Part shown: piece by piece, positions 59,690-64,000 of the stretch
Numbering within the stretch: the stretch's first letter is position 1
Layout of the letters: every line of letters begins with the position of its first letter
Source: Solen grandis
Taxonomy: Eukaryota > Mollusca > Bivalvia > Adapedonta > Solenidae
Assembly (NCBI GenBank): GCA_021229015.1
Contig: CM037787.1
Location: 38,821,037-38,885,036 of the forward strand
Length of the DNA stretch: 64,000 nt
Direction: 5' to 3'
Made by a program: the position numbers and the translations under genes
Notes under the pieces: generated by a model
Databases searched by the model: none
What the model saw: the letters and a program-made list of their open reading frames with translations, nothing else
What the model was told of the DNA's origin: nothing

Positions 59690-60366
59690 ATAAAAGTTGT
59701 CTTCTTTTGTGTGGAAGTGATAAATAAAGACAAACAGGAACAAAAATCACCCCCTTGTCTGAGGAATCGCCCTGACAATGCTAGAAAATTCAAAAATTGG
59801 TCGGGAAGAGATCAGACCAACAGAATCTCGCCAATTTCTCCCGTGTAAAACTATAGAAAAACTAAAGTCACAATATCAGTGTTGAATTGTATGGACAGAA
59901 ACTTATGAAAGAAACAAATATACCTGAAATGAATAATTGTGCTGACTTTAAAGTCATTGTTTTGAGAAGATTTTGTGACTAAATCGAAAAAAAAAAACTT
60001 CATCAGCAATGTCACCGAGACGCTCGATAGAAACTGTAGAGAATCCGCAATTTAAACGTAGCTGAACATCGGCCAAGGTCGAGTCGCGTGAATTTTTAAA
60101 AAGGTAGAAAAAAGGCTGAATAAAATGAACAATGGTTTATATGTTTCTTTTATCAGTGTCTATCCATACAATTCAACTCTGATATTGTAGCTTTCTTTAG
60201 TTTTATACGGGAGTGATTGGCGAGATTCCGTCAGTCAGATCTCTTCCGACCAAACACGTTTTCGACTTCGCAAACTGTTGTAGCGCGAATCCTTTGGCAA
60301 GGGGTGTTTTATGTACCTGATTGTCTTTATTTATCCCTTCCACGCAAAAAAGACTTATTTTATAAA
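59690..60366. mobile_element. Fold-back element with about 240-bp inverted arms
   Basis: The left arm (59690 to about 59940) matches the complement of the right arm (about 60130-60366) almost throughout. Shared blocks: GTGGAAG.GATAAATAAAGAC, GGTCGG.AAGAGATC, GAATCTCGCCAAT, CTCCCGT.TAAAACTA, CAATATCAG.GTTGAATTGTA and AAAGAAACA. About 190 bp of unpaired sequence lies between. There is no coding capacity. It abuts an (AT)n run, which may be its insertion site. Confidence 0.8.
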
Positions 60367-60408
60367 ACAAAATCCACCAAATTTCAAAGGAGTTACGGCA
60401 ATAGAAAC

Positions 60409-60585
60409 GGTGGAGGAAGACCCCGAATGCACGGAGGCATCGGGGTAGAACCACCGACCTACCGCAAGCCAGCTGGAAGGCTTCCTCACATAAAAAAATC
60501 CGAATGACCCTGCCAGGATTCGAACCCACGCGGTGAGGGGCTGAGTGAGTATTAAAGTCATCGACATTACCTTCTCGGTTGTTTT
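60409..60585 (-). mobile_element. SINE family B, minus strand, 3' truncated
   Basis: The tRNA-like head on the minus strand (CGAGAAGGTAATGTCGATGA; GGGTTCGAATCCTGGCAGG as B-box) and body through GGGGTCTTCCTCCACCG are present. The 3' hairpin end is missing. Frames on both strands here are shadows. Confidence 0.85.
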
Positions 60586-62367
60586 CAGTGGAAGAACCTT
60601 CCGTCTAGGTCATTTTTTTAAATGGGCAGCAACGTACCGGGTATCTTTGCTTTAGGATATTATTGGACATAAATCAGCATTGATGGAAAAGCTAACTTGG
60701 TGTTATCCCGCAAAATGCGTGGGGAAAAGTTATATAAATTCTGAGTTAACTGTGGTTAAAAGGGTGTAAGTTTGTGTGTTTAAGAATAATTGACATTAAA
60801 TATAAGTATATTAAGAGACCTTGCATTAACCTATGCATTTCTCTACAAAATCAGAATTTTAATCGACAAAATGATGATGATGATGATGGAATGTTATCGG
60901 AAGAAGGGAATATAAAATAAATACTTAAATGATGAATATTTATGATATCGAATTACGATGCATGATGACAAAAATTTGCATTACCTACTTTACTTTCATC
61001 AGACCATGATGATAATGTTGATACATTACCTAGTTTTTCTTTCATGATGAAGATATCAAGGGAAACAATTTGCAGGAATTTTCCTGAATTTCAAGATTTT
61101 AGTTTGCCAAATCGTTCTATATAAAACTACATATTAATTGCCAGAATCAGGATTTTCAGTGTATTTTTAATATCTAACTTTTACCTATATGATGATAATG
61201 ATTATATATTACCTAGATTACTTTCTTGATGATGATGTTGATGATGACGATGATGAAAATGTTATCAGGATAAGGGGTTAAAAATAAATATTTAGTTTAA
61301 TGATGTGTTTTAGAAATTATATCATTGCTAAAATAATGAAAACTTGCAATAATATGTAGGTGATGATGCCAGTTTTTTTTTTTCACAAATTATTTATGTT
61401 GAAGTGTTTACGGCGATATTGATGGTGATGTTTATATAAATATGGATATTTAATCAATCAAAGAAATATCAGCTTTATTTTGTCAGGGGAAATAAAGTTC
61501 AATGATTTATGTTTGAAAAGATAATGATTTTCATTACTCGTAAATCAGTTCCATATTGGCTGTTTTATAATACTTAAACTTTCATTTTGATTCATGCAAT
61601 CACTTTTGAGGCAGTTTATGTTTATTTTTTTGACTTTCATTTTACTGCCTGAATTTCATTTAAGGTATGAGCATTCCGTCCCCTCCTTTTTTTTCCATCT
61701 ACATGTTTTTTGTTTGTTCGTTTCTTTTTTTTTTTATGTGCTTCATTTCAAAAGTAAATTTTATTTCACTTGTCAAAAGTAACAGTAAAATCTTTAAATT
61801 TTATATCAGCCAATTTTTAATCCACATGAATTATTAAGCACAGATTTTGTTAATATGCTTATGTAACAGTCTGCATTGCACAGCTCTTGTAATATAATAT
61901 ATTTTTTTTCTCTGTGTCTCTTTTTCTCTGTAAATATGATTTTGATTTCTGTTTTAGGCTTGCAGATTTGGCTTGGTGCTACAATGGTTGGTGTCCGTGA
62001 TGACGGTATTTTGTTGTAGACTCCAGGTTATCAGGTTGCAGACTCATCTGTGACTTAATGCGAAATGACATCTGTGTCTGGAGATATGCCATAGGATTGC
62101 TTAACGGTAGACATGCACTGAAGCATAGGAGTTTTAATGTTAAAATTTCAAACAGTGTTATTGATTTAATTTTGAGTCATGTTAATCTCCTTACTCGAAT
62201 ATTGTTTTTCAGTGATTATTTCAGAATCTTTTAGTAATAATATAGGGATAGTTATTACTTTATCATTGCTGCAATCTGGAATGTTTTGGTTATTATTATT
62301 TTAATTTAGCTGGCCTCAGAATGCCTGACTGGATCCTATACTGATACCTTTTTATTTCCATTATCTT
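60586..62367. other. AT-rich non-coding sequence with ATG-trinucleotide runs
   Basis: GATGATGATG runs at about 60871 and 61228, each followed by AATGTTATC(G/A)G.A.AAGG and an AAAATAAATA(C/T)TTA stretch, suggest an old direct duplication about 370 bp apart. No gene was recognised. Confidence 0.45.
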
Positions 62368-63563
62368 GATTCTGGTGTTATAGATATTCGATCAAATATT
62401 CGTGATCATCTGGCCACTTATATTACAATTCCATTCTCTCATGAGATTGATCCATCATTTGAAAGATACATCTGGTTTTATGATAAAGCTAATTATGAAC
62501 TATTAAATGAAAAAATACAGAATCAAGACTGGCAAGTTTTAAACGAACTAAATATAAATGAGACTTGTATTCAGTTTACCAAAATGTATATTACTTATGT
62601 AAAACAGTGTATACCACAAAAAAAAAGTTTTAATAAGGCTTGATGACAAGCCACGGTTTGATGCTTGATTAAGAAACTTTTGTAGGCTTAGCGACCGTTT
62701 AAAAAGAAAGCAGTAAAGGTAAGAGAGAAAATGATTTGCAAATATATAAATCGGTTAGAAATAAAGTTAATAAGATGAAGAAGAAGGTAAAAGAAAATTT
62801 CAAACTTAACTTAGAATAAACATTAGAGTATCTACACACTAAAGACAAAAAAATAAGGTTCTTGGAAATATATCCGTCACTTGGTTAAGAATAACAAATC
62901 CACTTCTATTTCACCACTCCATAAACATATTAATGGACAAGATACGTTTTTATTACTAACCAAAAGAAGGCAGACATCTTGAATGATTTCTTTGTATGTA
63001 CATTAGATAAAAAACATGCTCAGTTACCACCAATCAATACATATACAGAAAACAGATTGTCACAATTTTATGTAAGGGAAACAGAAATAAGAGATATTAT
63101 TAGTACACTTAATATAAATAAATAAAGCTTGTGGACATGATTTTATCAGTCACAAGATGTTAAAGAATACGGCACTTACAGTGTCAAAACCTTTATCTAT
63201 ACTTATGAATCGTTCACTAAATGAATGTATTTATGTAACATGTATGCTAATGTAACACCACTTATAAAAAGGGTGATAAATCTGATGTTTAAAAAATATC
63301 AACCAGTTGTATTACCTAGCTGCTGTGGCAAACTTTTTAAAAGGCTTGTTTTTATATACATGTACACTTTCCTGTTGGATAATAATCTATTATATAAATA
63401 GCAGTCTGGATTTTTACTAAATCATTCCACTAGTTGTCAGTTAGTAGATATATATCATCACATATGTCAGACTTTTTGCACTAAGCAATTCTCTTGTATG
63501 GTCTTCTGTGACATTTCTAAAGCATTTGATAGAGTATGGCATAAAGGCCTTTTATATAAACAT
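62368..63563 (+). pseudogene. Non-LTR reverse transcriptase relic (jockey/CR1-like)
   Basis: Fragments in three frames follow the order of a LINE ORF2. IRDHLATYITIPFSHEIDP and YDKANYELLNEKIQ are the end of the endonuclease/linker. DDKPRFDA and LSDRLKRK come next, then KYIRHLVKNNKST and NKACGHDFISHKMLKNTA. LYKKGDKSDV leads to LPSCCGKLFKRLVFIYMY, LLDNNLLYK.QSGFLLNHST and VFCDISKAFDRVWHKGLLYK, which carries the first catalytic RT Asp. Sequence breaks off at about 63563, before the YADD box. Many stops and shifts are present. The homology is abrupt at its 3' limit, so the copy was truncated or interrupted there. Confidence 0.8.
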
Positions 63564-64000
63564 TTTCTTTTTTTCTTAACCACTTTATTTTCCTCGTCAT
63601 AGGAGCAAAAGGGTCGAGGCCATCCCCGTTGCTCTGTACAATACAACTGCATATAATTATATTTATATAAACATACACGTAAATTACATTAAATGCAATA
63701 TTTAATTTCTAACTTTGAGCTAATTAGTAAAAAAGTGGTAGTTTAAATTCTATAATAGAAGTAGAACAAACATTGGAAGAAGAAGAAGAAGAAGAAGACG
63801 TTTCCTTTCCTACATAGAATTATAAAGCAATACAAAATCTATAGCGGTATACTTATTTGAGTCCATACAACATAAGTAAAGTAAAGCATCTGTACCTTAT
63901 TATGTCCGTGTTGAAATACTGTTTAAGATTTAAACATTATCTAATGAGTTTATATTGCTTAGAAATTGTTTCCACTGGGAGTCAAAGCGGTTCCCATCCT
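63564..64000. other. Non-coding sequence to window end
   Basis: Contains a (GAA)n microsatellite at about 63777-63798. No coding region was recognised. Confidence 0.5.

Noticed and set aside
60203..60529. 108-residue frame on minus
   Set aside because: It spans the SINE and one arm of the fold-back element and has no independent support.

Overview
This is a eukaryotic, AT-rich, repeat-dense window with no complete host protein-coding gene that I can defend. The repeats suggest a mollusc, most likely a bivalve: many tRNA-derived SINEs of two families, a mariner with a DD34D transposase, L1/Tx1-like and jockey/CR1-like LINE relics, minisatellites and short inverted-repeat elements. The species assignment is inference. 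There is one 100-N assembly gap at 38101-38200.

Layout. 1-9.5 kb: a long palindrome, a 113-bp TATCGG-type satellite, a SINE with a perfect 14-bp target-site duplication (4253-4531), a 39-bp minisatellite (6014-6945) and one copy of a roughly 400-bp MITE family. 9.6-9.8 kb: a candidate promoter with RFX X-box-like motifs, followed by a 31-nt open first exon and a GTAAGT donor. 12.7-19.1 kb: the clearest structure in the window. A mariner transposon (TIRs at 12726 and 19104, flanked by TA) is split by an antisense, 5'-truncated L1/Tx1-like LINE (about 13926-19018) with its own target-site duplication. Removing the LINE leaves a mariner of about 1.27 kb. 20-31 kb: SINEs, small arrays (76, 73 and 41 bp), a second mariner relic and a LINE 3' end. 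32.6-33.3 kb: two candidate exons on the + strand. 33.6-38.1 kb: one member of a three-copy dispersed repeat, a 46-bp minisatellite that looks born from a SINE-internal segment, several SINEs and the gap. 38.2-58 kb: largely featureless AT-rich DNA holding a 4.5-kb element with perfect 27-bp terminal inverted repeats (43051-47578) and two more copies of the dispersed repeat. 58-64 kb: a decayed LINE ORF1, a roughly 680-bp fold-back element and a decayed reverse transcriptase.

All recognisable coding sequence is retroelement or transposon derived and carries stops or frameshifts. The possible host gene (X-box promoter at 9.6 kb, exons at 32.6 and 33.1 kb) is an inference. If it is real, the nested transposons lie in its introns. 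No prokaryotic systems (operons, CRISPR, attachment sites) are present.
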